From the NCBI RefSeq assembly GCF_018143015.1, contig NC_054758.1:10462501-10526500 (forward strand): a stretch of DNA of 64,000 nucleotides. Direction: 5' to 3'. Below are positions 1 through 11,851 of this stretch, piece after piece; the stretch's first letter is position 1, and each line of letters opens with the position of its first letter. The translations under genes were made by a program, and so were the position numbers. This stretch comes from Lytechinus variegatus. Its lineage: Eukaryota; Echinodermata; Echinoidea; Temnopleuroida; Toxopneustidae. The notes under the pieces were generated by a model. It was given only the letters and a program-made list of their open reading frames with translations, was not told the DNA's origin and did no database searches.

Positions 1-501
1 AATGTTTTATTTTGTTTATAAATGAGAGTGAATTTATGTACGTCTATTTCATTCCGGTTTTCGCCCAAAATTGAAGGAGATATTATTAGGAGAAAAGAAA
101 TGCCGAAAACTAATTGATTTGGAATGGTACCAGCATACTAATCATACATTTCTGGATTGTTGCCTGAAAGTAACCATGAATTGAAGTTGTATATGAAAAC
201 ACGTTTTGGGGGCAAATTTTGGTCCGCTGTGCAGATACAAATCTAAAAACACGAGCGAAACCTAATACTCTTGTGTCATATATTTGGTCTCCAAACCTGG
301 TTTTCAAATGTAAGGGTCAAATAGAGAAATGTGTATTTAATATGCTGTAAGAGCTTCTGGTAATTTATCGCGGTTTATCGTGAGTTTATCGTGATTTATC
401 GCGAAATGTCCATGGGGGCTTAATAAGCCTTCAAGTGGTTTACTCTTGATTTATTCGAGTTTCAATAATATAAGTTTGTACCACTCTTTACTTTTTTTCA
501 G

Positions 502-534
502 AGTGTGAAAATTACTCGACTTGCCCCAAATCAG
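502..534 (+). CDS. Possible 33-nt internal exon of the membrane-protein gene
   Basis: A strong polypyrimidine tract ending in CAG precedes the segment, and GTAAGT follows it. Read in the only frame that fits the next exon it gives SVKITRLAPNQ, phase 0 at both ends. The next good plus-strand exon (6884) also starts in phase 0, so the two could be joined. The exon is very short, and splice sites of this quality arise by chance, so this is a candidate only. Confidence 0.35.
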
Positions 535-1885
535 GTAAGTTTTTCGTTAAATCAGACACTACCCGATTTGAATAAGGGGAAGTTCACCCTTACAATTAAT
601 GGTTGTAATAAAAAAAATATACCTGTAGTCTTGAGAGAAATACATCAGAGAATAAACGAGATGTCATGTTCGAGCAGCTCCCCCTACGTCGTGAAATACA
701 AATTACATATTTTTACTGGAACATGATGAATATGAAATATTTTTCATGAAGAGTATACAATGATGTGTCAGGTGAAGTAGAACCCGCACAAATAAAATCC
801 CTTGAAAATAATTATAAACGAAAAGGGTGATCGCCTGTGACCCCACGAAATCAAAACTGAAAATTCAAAATGTTTAACTTCGTTATTTCTAAAGAATCTT
901 CATCAAACCTTTACCAATATTTTTTTCTGCTTTTATTAAAATATGCATATCCTTAAGATGATTCAATGGATCTGAGGGTATCAGGAAAAGGAGGTCAGTT
1001 TGTCTCCACAGCCCTCTGTGTCAGTATGGCTACTCGTTTATTTGCTGTTTTTTAAATAGAGATATTGAATTCCTAATTGCTTGTGGTGACCCCCATCAGC
1101 TTTGGGAAATCCTGATTATTTCAGCTCCCTTTGCTGCATTTGTCGATCGGCTCTTGTAGTATAGACCTGTGTGAATTTCTTCAATTACTTAATTCTCATA
1201 ACATAATTTCCTATATGTATTTTATTGATTTTTCGAGCAGTTTATTTTAAATTGTTTTTTTTGATGAACTTTGTCGGTGACACTTTTTCGATCATTAATA
1301 TCATAAAAGGAATCTGTTTAAAACCGAGAAAAGTAGAAATATTCATACACTTATGATTTCCGAAAATTGTGAGGCAAATTTACATATTGTAGCGAAAGCC
1401 TGTCAAGCAGATGCACGCAAGTTTTCCATATGCGCACAAATCAATGCACTTTTACAAATTGAGGTAATAATGTTACATTATAATACATTCACTTTATGCA
1501 TTCATGATTCTTTCACTGTATCATATGAGCTACATTCTCTCAGTGTTTTGTTGTGAAAGTTTAAATCGTTTTTTTTAGATATAAACGCGGTTTCAAAGAT
1601 ATTGTTGTGTACATGTTTATCCCCTTATCACTTATTTTCGTCCAAAATTGATTGTAATATCATTACGACAAAGAAATACTGAGACCGAGTTTTACTACCT
1701 ACAAAAATTGTATTAGCGTTTTACATCGCCAAAAGTTGGTTACATCCCAGAAGCATTTTCACAAGCCCTGTCAGCACCTGATGACATCAACTGTCATGTT
1801 AGAGAAAGCAGTATACTCCAATGATCATTGCCTACGCGTAGAAAGATTTACACAGACACTAAAATAAACTTCCGACGTATAAATA
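535..1885. other. Probable intron or intergenic DNA, no gene seen
   Basis: AT-rich sequence without a recognisable coding segment. An open stretch at 1353-1462 ends next to a GTAATA but has no acceptor-like tract before it, so it is not called. No repeat family seen elsewhere in the window was recognised here. Confidence 0.4.
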
Positions 1886-1890
1886 GCGAC

Positions 1891-3420
1891 TTTTCGCATT
1901 TACTACGGAGAAACTCTCTATAACGCGCCGATTTCCTTTGAAAATGCAAGCCAAATCACAATGAAGAGGTGAGAGGCTTTTGTCGAAAGTTGGTGGACCC
2001 GGTAAGCATCTGAATAGGCACATTTCGCAAATCTCTACAACGCGAGATTAGAGTCGGGTAACTCAAAAGTTAACGATTAATCATAGACTCGAATTTCTAG
2101 ATTGATTATACATTACAGTCAATACAATCAAACGTAGAAAATTGTTTTACGATCATTGCCAAGCTTTGTGTTACAGGCCCTATAGATCTTGCTTTTCGTG
2201 TGCAAAGCTCTTTCATACGATACCAGCATGCCATGCCATGCCATTTGCCTGCCTAAGCTCGCGGCGGGACTGTACCTGTATCATGGCTATGACTCCAGCT
2301 GGCTGGAGACATGCGAAATGTAGATTATGACATGGATAAGAAAGTGGTTTTTCAAACAAATCGAGTACATATTGAGTAAGGAAAAACTTACCGAATTAAG
2401 GCTTAGATATAGATCATTACAGTCCATCGAATCGATATTGCATTTAATGTGCATTATTTGTGGATCACTGGCAATTGATTCCATGGGTCAGATCACCTCT
2501 CAAGCCGAATCATTTCCCATGCGTTGACATGTACACAGCATGCAACAGGCCATGAACCGTCTAAATTTGCGGAGTTTTTTTTCTTTTGCCAGCACCTTCC
2601 ACATAAACGATATGCCTCTAGCACACAATGTTATGGGCAGTATGTTTTACTTTTCCGCAGAAATGGGGGGTTTGCCGGGGGGTACACTTCCATTGATGAG
2701 TGGATACCAGGCGCGACCATGGGGTTTCGTAAAGCACCCTAAACAAGGGAAGGTCTTTTCCAGATTATGAAAATGCATCTCTCAACAAGTATTTGGGTTG
2801 TGACACCCTACAAGTAGTGGAAATATATCCCTTTTCAGTATTTTAATCATTGTTTCTCACACCCTCATAACGCTACATAGGCCTATACGTATACCCACTC
2901 TTTCCCTTTTTACGTGTGGTCGCGCCTGGTATCCACCATTCAATGGAAGTGGGTCCCCCGGGCGGCCTCTCGAGCTCTGGGAGGAAGCAAATTTGGATTT
3001 GGAAAGTCGTCCTAAATCAGATATATCGCTGTTACCATAGTAGCAACCAGAATTTTGCACACGAAACGCAAATTGAATGTTTCCGTTCCAGATGCGAAAC
3101 GAAAAAAAATCCCATGTCACAAAATTTGCATTACAGGACGGAGTTTTACGACCATGACGACGGGCCCAAAAGTCTCTCCCAAAATGAACTACCGTTCTAA
3201 ATAAGCGTACGCGTCCTCAAACGAAAGGTCGGGAATCTCTTGGCTCTGGACAACGACATATTTGCGATTGTTCGTCCGCTGTAAATCTCTGGATGATCTG
3301 CTGCCCCAGTCCACCAACTTTTGACAAAAGCCTCTCAGCTCTCTGTTGTGATTGAACTGCATTTTCAAAGAAATCGATGCGTTGTATATCCAGAGATACG
3401 TGTCTCCGTAGTAAATGAGA
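1891..3420. mobile_element. Fold-back element with inverted ends, related repeats elsewhere
   Basis: The left end (from TTTCGCATTTACTACGGAG, with 'GAGAGGCTTTTGTCGAAAGTTGGTGGACC' split over about 110 bp) recurs reverse-complemented at 3225-3420 ending near CTCCGTAGTAAATGAGA. Related end sequences occur at 10790-10930, 24420-24560, 34860-35060 and 60570-60790, so this is a dispersed family. Its interior (about 2320-3200) matches 26870-28330 in direct orientation. No transposase reading frame is visible. Ends are approximate and no target duplication was identified. Confidence 0.5.
2320..3210. repeat. Partial direct copy of the 26.3-28.3 kb element
   Basis: Long stretches match 26870-27300 and 27975-28320, for example CAGTCCATCGAATCGATATT, AGCACCCTAAACAAGGGAAG and GGAAAGTCGTCCTAAATC. 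At 2836-2850 this copy reads straight through a TTAA (CAGTATTTTAATCATTG), whereas the 27-kb copy has 586 extra bases at the corresponding TTAA. It is therefore the uninterrupted version of that repeat. It lacks the left inverted arm present at 26.3 kb. Confidence 0.6.
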
Positions 3421-4437
3421 CTTATACGGCGGAAATTTCTTTTGGGGTCCGTGAACAATCTTTGCACGACGTGATCATAATTTTCAAGTTGAAATAAATT
3501 AAACGGACGAGGGAAACATTATAACGAAAAAGTTCTTGTGATCCAATACTCATTTCAATGACATTTGCATTAGTTACCATCAAGAAAGGAACCACGTAGG
3601 CCATCAGCATCTACAGGATCAAAATTCTGTGGACGATTCAAAATTTTTTTTTACATATTGCTGCAAGATTTTCTTATTCGTACTACATTATCGTTTAAAT
3701 CTTTTGACTTTAATGATCTTAATTGTATACGATTTAAACGTTCGCCAATCATAAATGATAAACGTTAGTTTCTAGTTTTAAACAACACCACTTATTTGAA
3801 CAAGGCTTGTCATTTCCATTTCTTTTTTTAAAGCATCAATGGTGGCTTTTGTCATGGATGAACACGTTTTAGGTAAACGTGCAGCTATTCCTATTGGTTC
3901 ATCAGCTGTTCAAAGCCTACAGGACAGGGTAAGTATGGGAAAATGAATTTTTCCTTCAAAAATGCACGCATCGACGGCAAAAAAATGGAATGTGTCTTGC
4001 CTTTTGCGGCAAGAGTGCCGTGAACTAGGGGTGCGTTTATTCGACACTTTTTTACCCTAGAATCATGATTAGAATCATGATTCAAATCACGATTCTGCAG
4101 AATCACGATTGCGTTTAGTCGAAATTGGAAATAAACGTCTTTCAAATCACAAACATGAAACACGGAAAAAGGGGCGTTTGGAAAGACGTTTCTGTAGAAT
4201 CACGAACGAAAAGGGTCGTATAAACGATATCGTGATTTGAATCATGATTCTATGACGTCATTGTGTCGTGCTTCTTCCGGGTTCGACTCAAAGGCGCGCG
4301 CTGTGTTTCGTGCAGGTTAATTTTCGTGTAGCAGATTGCCAGTGTACTAGTACCGGTATATGCCAATTGTCATGTGCATTTAGGAATTATCATTCTGTGT
4401 ATTGTACCCCGGGGTTGTACTGTAGCGTCATTTGTAT

Positions 4438-5858
4438 ATTTCACTCAGGGTGACCAGATTTCACAAAATGAAATACGGGACAATTGACAAACGAAGATCA
4501 ACAAAGAAGCCCACACAAAGTGTGGGCTTCTGAGAATCCATAGTATAATAATAAGACTTTTGAAAAAAATATAAAGAATTAGAAGGGAAGGTGAACGAAA
4601 GAATGAAGGAGAGAAAGAAAAGAGATGATTGGGAAGGATAGAAAACAGAAAAAAATAACAGAAAGTTAGAATAAAAGGATGAAAGAAATAATAAAAGAGA
4701 TAAAAAAGGTTTCCGTCATTCTTTGAAATGAATATAGAAAGAAAGGAAGGGAAGATTAATAAATGTCTCGCAAAATAAAGGAGACAATTAAAGGGGGAAA
4801 GGTGAGAAAAAGTAGGAGGAAAGAAAGAATGAAGGAAATAAACATGTTTCCTTCATTCTTTGAAAGAAAGAAACAATAGAAAGAAAATAAAAATAAGGGA
4901 AAAGAATGAGAAGGGAAAAATGAAGAAAGGAATAAAGAATGGAAGGGAAGAATGAAGGGGAAGAGAACGAAAAAATAGAAAATAATGGAAGGAAAGAACG
5001 AAAAGAAACAGGAGACGAAGAGAGAAGGAAGCCAAGGTAATTATAAGGAAAGAAAGAATTTCTGAAGGAAACTTAAAAAAGTATATTGGATAAAGAAGGA
5101 AAGAAAGAAAAATGAACAGAGAGAGAGAGAGAGAGAGAGAGAAAAGAAAATGTCGAGGAAAGAAAGATAGGAAATAAAGATAGATGGAACAAAAAAGGGC
5201 AAGCAGAAAGGATAGGGTATATATAAAATAAAGAAAAGGGAAAAGTTCAAACTTCAAGTAAACAAAAAAATCCAATCATCTAATAAAAATCATAACTTTA
5301 TTAAATGTATTTTTAAAATTTTAAACATAAAATGTTTTAGAAATGAATAAAATTTCAAAGTGAAACATATTGTCAAACTTAAAAATTAGATGAAACATCG
5401 CGGCATCGTGCACACCAAGACTCAAAACGAAAGCTGAAACTAGATTTATGAAAAGTCAATAACATTTTCCTCCGATTACATCTCCAAATCATTAAACTGA
5501 GAATCCATAGTATAATTATAAGAATTTCCCGCCGATTTTGTGATTATTTTGGTAGAAAAACTGTTTATCATGTGAGGTGTTTGCACCATTGAGAATTTGC
5601 TTCGATCCTCCATGCCTAGCTAGTAGCCTGCCACACACAGGCAGGAGGCCAGTTCGTTTGCAATGTATTAGCAAGAAATCATCGCAGAACTTGCAAAAAG
5701 TTTACAGTTATCGATTTAATTGTTGTCCCTGCTTCGTCAGCTGTTGGTTATTTAATGAAAATTCGTCACTTTCAAATGTATTAACTACATTTTGTTCAAT
5801 ATTCTGAAATACGGGACAATCCCGGAAATACGGGACGTCTGGTCACCCTGATTTCACT
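4438..5858. mobile_element. hAT-type non-autonomous element with exact 8-bp target duplication
   Basis: The element runs 4446-5850, begins CAGGGTGACCAGA and ends TCTGGTCACCCTG, the terminal inverted repeat style of hAT transposons. Exactly eight bases, ATTTCACT, repeat immediately outside both ends (4438-4445 and 5851-5858), matching hAT target-site length. Near both ends lies GAAATACGGGACAAT, and GAGAATCCATAGTATAAT occurs at about 4532 and 5502. The interior is dominated by a purine-rich GAAA/GGAA tract (about 4570-5230) that gives long meaningless minus-strand ORFs. A 26-nt hairpin (GAAGCCCACAC/GTGTGGGCTTC) lies at 4506-4531. No transposase is present. Confidence 0.85.
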
Positions 5859-5871
5859 GTTTTCATCAATC

Positions 5872-6150
5872 ATGTCTTCAAGTTCCAAAGGCACAAATTG
5901 GACTGACGACGAACTCAGGGCTCTGCTTGTGCTTTGGGCTCAGCCTGAAGCACAAGCATCCCTTACCGGGATTCACAGAAATATAAGACGATCTACGAGT
6001 CCCTTTCAGCGGCGCTTGCAAGGGAGGGATTTCAACGGAGATGTGGCACCGCCTGTCGAGACAAAATTAACAGAATTCGTGCCCAGTACTACGGCTACCG
6101 AACACCATTTTTGATGAACCGACAAGATTGAATACAAGTAAACAAAAACC
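5872..6150 (+). pseudogene. Broken Myb/SANT-like DNA-binding protein of a Harbinger element
   Basis: The ATG at 5872 opens SSSSKGTNWTDDELRALL, typical of the Myb/SANT-like (trihelix) domain found beside PIF/Harbinger nucleases. After about 37 codons, near 5982, the family-like sequence moves to another frame, where IYESLSAALAREGFQRR and then RDKINRIRAQYYGYR can be read. A one-base indel has therefore broken the gene; the original frame only runs on to a stop at 6114. In autonomous elements this protein helps the transposase bind the ends. Here it is a relic. The hAT element sits just 5' of it, in what would be its leader. Confidence 0.7.
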
Positions 6151-6883
6151 ATACGAGGTACAATACACTGAATTCTGGAAGTAAAAGATTTATTTTTCGG
6201 AAGCCGAGTTGCACTGCTTGCACAAACGATCGCGCGTTAGCTCCGGTGGCAGCAAAAATCTAGCAGCCGACGTGAAGTTAGAAACACGCGCGAAAATGTT
6301 GACCTATACTTCCTGGGTCAAACTGCGCACTGTGATGCGCACTGGATCGGCCCGAATTCAGGGAGAAACAGCGTTAGAAAGATGGTCGTATAAACGCTGA
6401 TTCTGTCGGATCGTGATTCATGTTGCTGTTTTGAATCATGATTCAAATCGTGATTCCAATCATGATTCTGGGTTGAGGTCGCATAAACGCAGCCTAGGTG
6501 GGATTATCATGCTATGGAACATTGACGCAGGTCATGCCTGCGTTGTCACGATTAGGCACGATCGAATCGTGCGAATGAGGGACCCCAAAATCATGCAAGT
6601 GCCATATGGCAGCATAACACTTCACTTTGAGTATGGGCAATTTCTACTAGCTTGACTGGATTAAGAACCTGAAGACAACTTGATGGTTCATTGGTCGGAC
6701 CTGATTTCACTCAAACATTAAACACTTCAGTTATTTGTCTCGCACAATCATTACAAACTTTAGAATATGCTTTATCAATCCTAATTAGAGGGCTCATGTA
6801 ACTCACATAGGCACTGTGCTGCATGTATTATACCTGCCTAGCTGACTGACCACTTACTGTAATCACAAATTATTTTTTTACAG

Positions 6884-7076
6884 ATTGTGAGTGCTTTGGA
6901 AAGCGTACCAGTAGTAATCAGTGTGAACGGAACTGCCATTTCGGCAAATGATGACGTCATTGGTTTTATTACAGCAAGGATTAGACTCGATGTTACCTTT
7001 AATGGTGACGTAACAATTCTAGAGTTGATACCACTCCTGGTATCTGCTATTAAGGATTCCGGTGTTACCGTTCAGA
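6884..7076 (+). CDS. Internal exon, extracellular part of single-pass membrane protein
   Basis: A TTTTTTTACAG acceptor precedes the exon and GTAAGT follows it. The 193-nt exon starts in phase 0 and ends in phase 1, matching the start of the transmembrane exon at 11601. It encodes about 64 residues, roughly IVSALESVPVVISVNGTAIS at the start and LLVSAIKDSGVTVQ at the end, with one N-x-T sequon (NGT). The alternating hydrophobic pattern just outside a membrane segment is compatible with part of a SEA-like or other juxtamembrane domain, but no family was firmly recognised. The upstream part of the gene lies left of the window. Confidence 0.6.
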
Positions 7077-7323
7077 GTAAGTTTGAATTTAGTTTTTCCT
7101 CATGATAACAATTTTTGTTAGCAGGATGGAGAAGTCATAGTCTCACGATGTTAAGAAATGGATGATTAACGCAAGAGACTCCCATTGATAGAGTAACGAA
7201 GTGTGACGTCATCAATTTTCCAATTGTGCATTTATGCATGTTTGATATAATATCTTGGTGAAGCATGATAAAACTACCTCCACTGCCAAAATTTTGTGAT
7301 AATCGGTCCATGGGGGTCTGAGA

Positions 7324-7450
7324 TATGACCTCAGGAATACATAATTAGCCCCATTGAAGTAAATGTATTTGGTCTGGTTCCTAATTTACAGAACCAGGCC
7401 AATAATATGCTGACTTCAATGGGGCTAATCATGTATTTATGAGGCCATAT
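7324..7450. mobile_element. Short fold-back MITE in intron
   Basis: ATATGACCTCAGGAATACAT followed by AATTAGCCCCATTGAAGT is repeated inverted as ACTTCAATGGGGCTAATCAT then GTATTTATGAGGCCATAT, with only a short loop around GGTCTGGTTC/GAACCAGGCC. The whole unit is a hairpin-forming MITE without coding capacity. A target duplication was not determined. Confidence 0.6.
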
Positions 7451-7825
7451 TGATTGATTGCAACATTTCATTATATTGCAATCGCAGAGTAAACTCGATC
7501 CCCGTCTTGATAAACGAAATATAATAGATCGATCTGCATTTTCTTTACCGTTAAGTTTTCAATTTCCCGAGCTCCAAATCGGCTATTGTGTTACTAGAAT
7601 CTATATCTAGTTCCATATACGGACTATAGACCTATTGATCCAAGGCGACCGAGCTCATTGGTCTAACGTTTACAAGTAAATGTAAAGTTTGGAATTATCC
7701 AATTCTAAGCTAACCATGGCATTAGTCAGCCGCAGGCATATAGACAGGTCCAGATATGAGATAAGGTTATTTGCGCTAGCCTAGGCTAGCCATATCTTAG
7801 CCTTGAATTTTTCCCTGTAATTTAT

Positions 7826-10335
7826 ATGGTGGCCCTGAAGGGTAATCGCATATAGACCAAATCGCGAATATTCACGACGAAATTCAAGACGTCGCCAATT
7901 TAGTCGCCAATTTGAATATTGACGAAATTCACGACGAAATTCGCGACATCGTGAATTTCGTCGCGAATTATTCACGACGAAATTCACGACGTCGTGAATT
8001 TCGTCGCCAATTTCGTCGTGAATTTGTTTTGCTTGCCTGGGCGGTATGCGGGTTGAAACCAATTCGCCTGCTGCTAATTCGTCCACTCACAACAGGGTCT
8101 ACATTCATTTAGTGAATTGCAAATCTGTCCATTAACTTTTCGCCCATGGCGAACAACCATGGTCCAATAACCATTTGGTCCAGTCATCACTTCGTCTTAT
8201 CACCAGTTCGTCTTTGACCATTTCGTCTCATAACTAGTTGGTCTAATATCAATTTTATTTTCCTTAATTTCGCCCAATTAACACTTGGCATTAGACCACT
8301 TGAAAATAAACCATTTAAACGACAGAACAATGTCCACTGTTATCCATATGCATAGGCGGATCCAGGGGGAGGGGGGACGAGGCACCCCCCCCCCATTGGC
8401 GGAGCAAAAAAGAGGAAAAAAGGAAAGAAAAAAAGAGGGAAAAGAGAAAAGGAAGAGGAGACGAGAGAATAAAATAATATGAGGGATTAAGACATGGAAA
8501 TAAAAAGAATCTTTCATGTCACTATATCAAATTTTCGCTCGCGCTCGCATTGCCTTGTTCCAGGGGCGGATCCAGCCTATTGTGTTTGGAATTAAGGCCT
8601 CCATGCATTGGCATATAATAATTCCATTCATTCCATGTCATCATTTCCCAGTAGCAGACTTCCCTGGGTCAGCACATTCCATCCCCTACCCTATCTTATC
8701 TATTCCCATGGTTACCCCTCACCAATTTTCCGCTCGCGCTTCGCGCTCGCATCAATTGTTTAGTTACATAGCTATCCTGTTTACAATCTCAAAAATTGAT
8801 TAAAAATGCCCATTCTTTATGTAGAAATGTCAAAAGTTTTAGCTCGCGCTTCGCGCTCACATCAATTGTTTATTATATACCTATTTTGTTTAAGTTACAA
8901 AAAGTCCTTAGAATTTTCATTTTTTTAGGTAAAAATGTAAAAAAAAATCAGCTTACGCATCGCGCTCGCATTATTTGATTTTTAAAATATATAACGTCTT
9001 CATGACTAACTGCATGCAGTCTTTAACAGGTACCTTCAATTTTCAACAGTTCATTTCTGCTTTTTAGGAAAACAAACATTGCCAAGAATATTAAAATTTT
9101 AGGAAAAAAACATATTAAGATTTCCAGAACAATTAGCTCGCGCGTCGCGCTCACATTATATAAATAAGGATTATGATATTTATGTTGATTTATAAGAATA
9201 AAGCCAAGAAGACTCCCTCTTCACAGAAACAAAAATCATCTTCGAGCGGCCGATCGGGGAAAATATGACTGAAAAATGATTCCCCCCCCCATTGGCGAAG
9301 GCTGTTTTGCGTTCATTACTATAACACCGATAGCACACTATACACACATGACTGCTCTCTCTGCTGGTCAAGGAACAAGTGCTTTATTCATACGTATGAC
9401 ACATGTGGTTCCACGCAGGGTCATACCGTATTATATATCTCTCTACACGGTGGTGAGGGGTAACCATGGGAACAGATTAGATAGGGTAGGGGATGGAATG
9501 TGCTGACCCAGGGAAGTCTGCTACTGGGAAATGATGACATGGAATGAATGGATTATATGCCAATGCATGGAGGCCTTAATTCCAAACACAATAGGCTGGA
9601 TCCGCCCCTGGAACAGGGCAATGCGAGCGCGAGCGAAAATTTGATATAGTGACATGAAAGATTCTTTTTATTTCCATGTCTTCCCTCATATTATTTTATT
9701 CACTCGTCTCCTCTTCCTTTTCTCTATTCTCTTTTTCCTCTTTTTTTCTTTCTTTCCTTTTTTTCCTTTTTTTGCTCCGCCAATGGGGGGGGGGGGGCCT
9801 TGTCCTCCCTCCCCCTGGATCCGCCTATGCATATGGATAGCAGTGGACATCGTGCTGTCGTTTAAATGGTTTATTTTCAAGTGGTCTAATTCCAAGTGTT
9901 AATTGGGCGAAATTAAGGAAAAATAAAATTGATATTAGACCAACTAGTTATCAGACGAAATGGTACATAGACGAACTGGGGATAAGACGAAGTGATAACT
10001 GGACCAAATGGTTATTGGACCATGGTTGTTAGGCGAAAAGTTATAAAATAGACAGAATAGACTAATTGAATGTCAGCCCTGTTGTGAGTGGAGGAATTAG
10101 CAGCAGGCGAATTGGTTTCAACTCGCGCATACCGCCCAGGCAAGCAAAACAAATTCACGACGTCGTGAATTTCGTCGTGAATAATTCGCGACGAAATTCA
10201 CGATGTCGCGAAATTCGTCGTGAATTTCGTCGTGAATTTTGTCGTCAATATTCAAATTGGCGACGAAATTGGCGACGTCGTGAATATTCGCAACTTGGTC
10301 TATATGCGATGTCCCTTCAGGGCCACCATACTTTT
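7826..10335. mobile_element. 2.5-kb fold-back palindrome built from several repeat classes
   Basis: Two arms (about 7826-8710 and 9475-10335) are reverse complements, starting at TATGGTGGCCCTGAAGGG and ending at CCCTTCAGGGCCACCATA. Going inward, each arm has: a cluster of GACGAAATTCACGACGTCGT-type short palindromes; a degenerate array of phrases such as ACCATTTGGTCCA and CACTTCGTCT; a GGCGGATCCAGGGGGAGG block with a run of C; a purine or pyrimidine tract; and an AGGGGCGGATCCAGCC block. The loop (8710-9475) carries the AGCTCGCGCTTCGCGCTC tandem repeat. There is no transposase. The composite looks like a fold-back element that captured other repeats. Confidence 0.75.
8520..9170. repeat. Degenerate tandem repeat with 'GCTCGCGCTTCGCGCTC' core
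   Basis: Cores resembling AGCTCGCGCTTCGCGCTCACAT recur at about 8535, 8730, 8840, 8950 and 9135, separated by AT-rich spacers of about 110-190 bp that include TATCCTGTTT and AAAATGT phrases. The same family forms a larger array at 48680-50060. It lies in the loop of the surrounding palindrome. Confidence 0.6.
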
Positions 10336-11600
10336 ATGGCAAGTTAATAAGTGCTAAAGAATTTGATCTACGTTACAGATCTAAGCGTAAGACTACTATA
10401 AGGGTATCAGCAATTCAAAGTGGTGATTCATTCATGGCAACGCGAACGACCACAATTTGTAAAGATATTCACATTGGCTTCCACAACTGCGGCGGGAAAA
10501 ATAATTTCGCGGCCCGGCTAACACATCTTCCATAATAAACACATTTGTTTCACACATGAAATATTTTTCACCAACAGGCCTTGGGCTGCTGACGAACCCC
10601 TGTTCCCTGGATAATCCATGTGCTGATGGATCTACATGTGAGAGGGTCGACGACACCTCTGCAGAAGTCCGCTGCATGTGAGCTTTCAGTGTGTATTTGA
10701 GATCACAGTATAGAGTTGTCACGCAACGACGCAGAACGAATTAAGGAACACAGTAAATATATTGAAAATGCCCGACAAATGACAATGTACAGCTAGGAGG
10801 GCTTTGCGAAACTTGATAAAGTCGGAACAGCACTTCGGTCGTAAGATTCGGTGCTGGCGAAAAATTGCAAATATATCGTTTGTCCAGAGCCCTACAGCTG
10901 TTTTGATTCACCAATTTTTGACAAAGAAAAAAAAATGAACAATTTACGACAAAGCTTCTTAGTTGATCTTTGTCATAAAGACATTTGACAATATATTTAC
11001 TGTGTGCTTGAATACGTCGTATGGCGCGGAGCGAGACCTCTCTACCATCTAGTTGATTATTGATATGCATGTTTAGGCATCGTCATCGAACGGCTGCCAA
11101 CATGCTTTAGATTTGAAGCAGCAAAATTAAGAAGCAGACGATTTTGTTGTATAAAATATTTTATTATTTGATCCACACATTTCTGCACGCACACAATGAC
11201 CTCAATAACATTAAGAGTTGAAATCTGTATTGGATATGAGCCATGTATCTCTGGGATATTATGATGAAAATTGGAAAAATAGGATTATAAATAAGAGGCT
11301 ACAAATCACAATATTGCCTCTATCTTAAAATGTACAAACATTTTCCCAAATAAAATACATGGAACTGATATTGCTAAAGGTAAACCAGAATTGCACATCG
11401 ACTTTCCAGGATTTAAGTTTAAGTGATTTATCATCTTCTGCACCACACAGTTTGTGCAATGGATGAAAGTAGAAAAAATATGAAGAGAATGTTAGAGCAC
11501 AATGACGGTCACAAGTTAGTGAGTTCATAAACTATCCGATGAGAGTCCATTTCTAATAGTTCCATGTGTTTATATAAACGTTTTTATCTTCAAAGACAAG
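10336..11600. other. Intron sequence, no gene recognised
   Basis: The segment lies between the coding exons at 6884 and 11601. At 10790-10930 it contains a diverged piece of the fold-back family with ends at 1891/3420, recognisable by GCAAATATATCGTTTGTCCAGAGCCCTAC. Open stretches here have no splice-site support or family resemblance. Confidence 0.5.
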
Positions 11601-11851
11601 ATATGGTCACAACAAACACACCGGACACTGCCACAGTGCTCATTATCAGCCTTCCCTTAATCGCCATCCTGACCATTTTCCTTTTCGTTGCCACGTGTTT
11701 CGTTTGCTTTGCTGTCCGCCGGAAGAGATGGGAGATGCAGCAAACGAATGGTGGTTCTTCTTATGGAATACCGGGCTACTTCAGACGGCCACCAGGGGGG
11801 TATGAACGTCCTCGACCGCGAAGATACCCCATGGACAATACACTTTCACAG
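11601..11851 (+). CDS. Exon with transmembrane segment and start of cytoplasmic tail
   Basis: The acceptor AG at 11599-11600 leaves two bases that complete the phase-1 codon from the 6884-7076 exon. The exon then reads MVTTNTPDTATVL, a hydrophobic helix of about 24 residues (LIISLPLIAILTIFLFVATC), and a stop-transfer cluster RRKRWE. After that comes a Gly/Pro/Arg-rich tail (GGYERPRPRRYPMDNTLSQ). It ends in phase 0 at a CAG|GTAGGT donor. The Thr-rich stretch outside, the helix and the basic residues inside make a classic type I single-pass topology. Extracellular domains lie upstream, mostly outside the window; EGF repeats are likely, judging from the duplicated pseudogene at 45.5-46.5 kb. Confidence 0.75.

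Larger units (their letters stand above)
4025..6497 (+). mobile_element. Harbinger-like DNA element with subterminal AATCATGATT repeats
   Basis: The ends are inverted: GGGGTGCGTTTATTCGAC on the left and, on the opposite strand, GGCTGCGTTTATGCGAC on the right, each followed by several AATCATGATT/CACGATT motifs. It carries an ORF resembling the Myb/SANT-like protein of PIF/Harbinger transposons at 5872. A hAT-type element (4446-5850) is inserted between the left end and that ORF. No DDE nuclease ORF was found, so the copy is non-autonomous. The 3-bp target duplication could not be fixed (CTA on the left, CTA or TAG on the right). Confidence 0.65.

Noticed and set aside
1353..1462. Possible exon with several cysteines (SENCEANLHIVAKACQADAR)
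   Set aside because: There is a GT after it but no polypyrimidine tract or convincing AG before it, and no family resemblance.
3189..3467. 92-codon minus-strand ORF
   Set aside because: It spans the inverted end of the 1891-3420 element, and the frame is not preserved in related copies.
4853..5275. Long minus-strand ORF rich in Phe, Ser and Leu
   Set aside because: It is the complement of a GAAA/GGAA purine tract inside a hAT-type element. The apparent hydrophobic protein is a product of low complexity.
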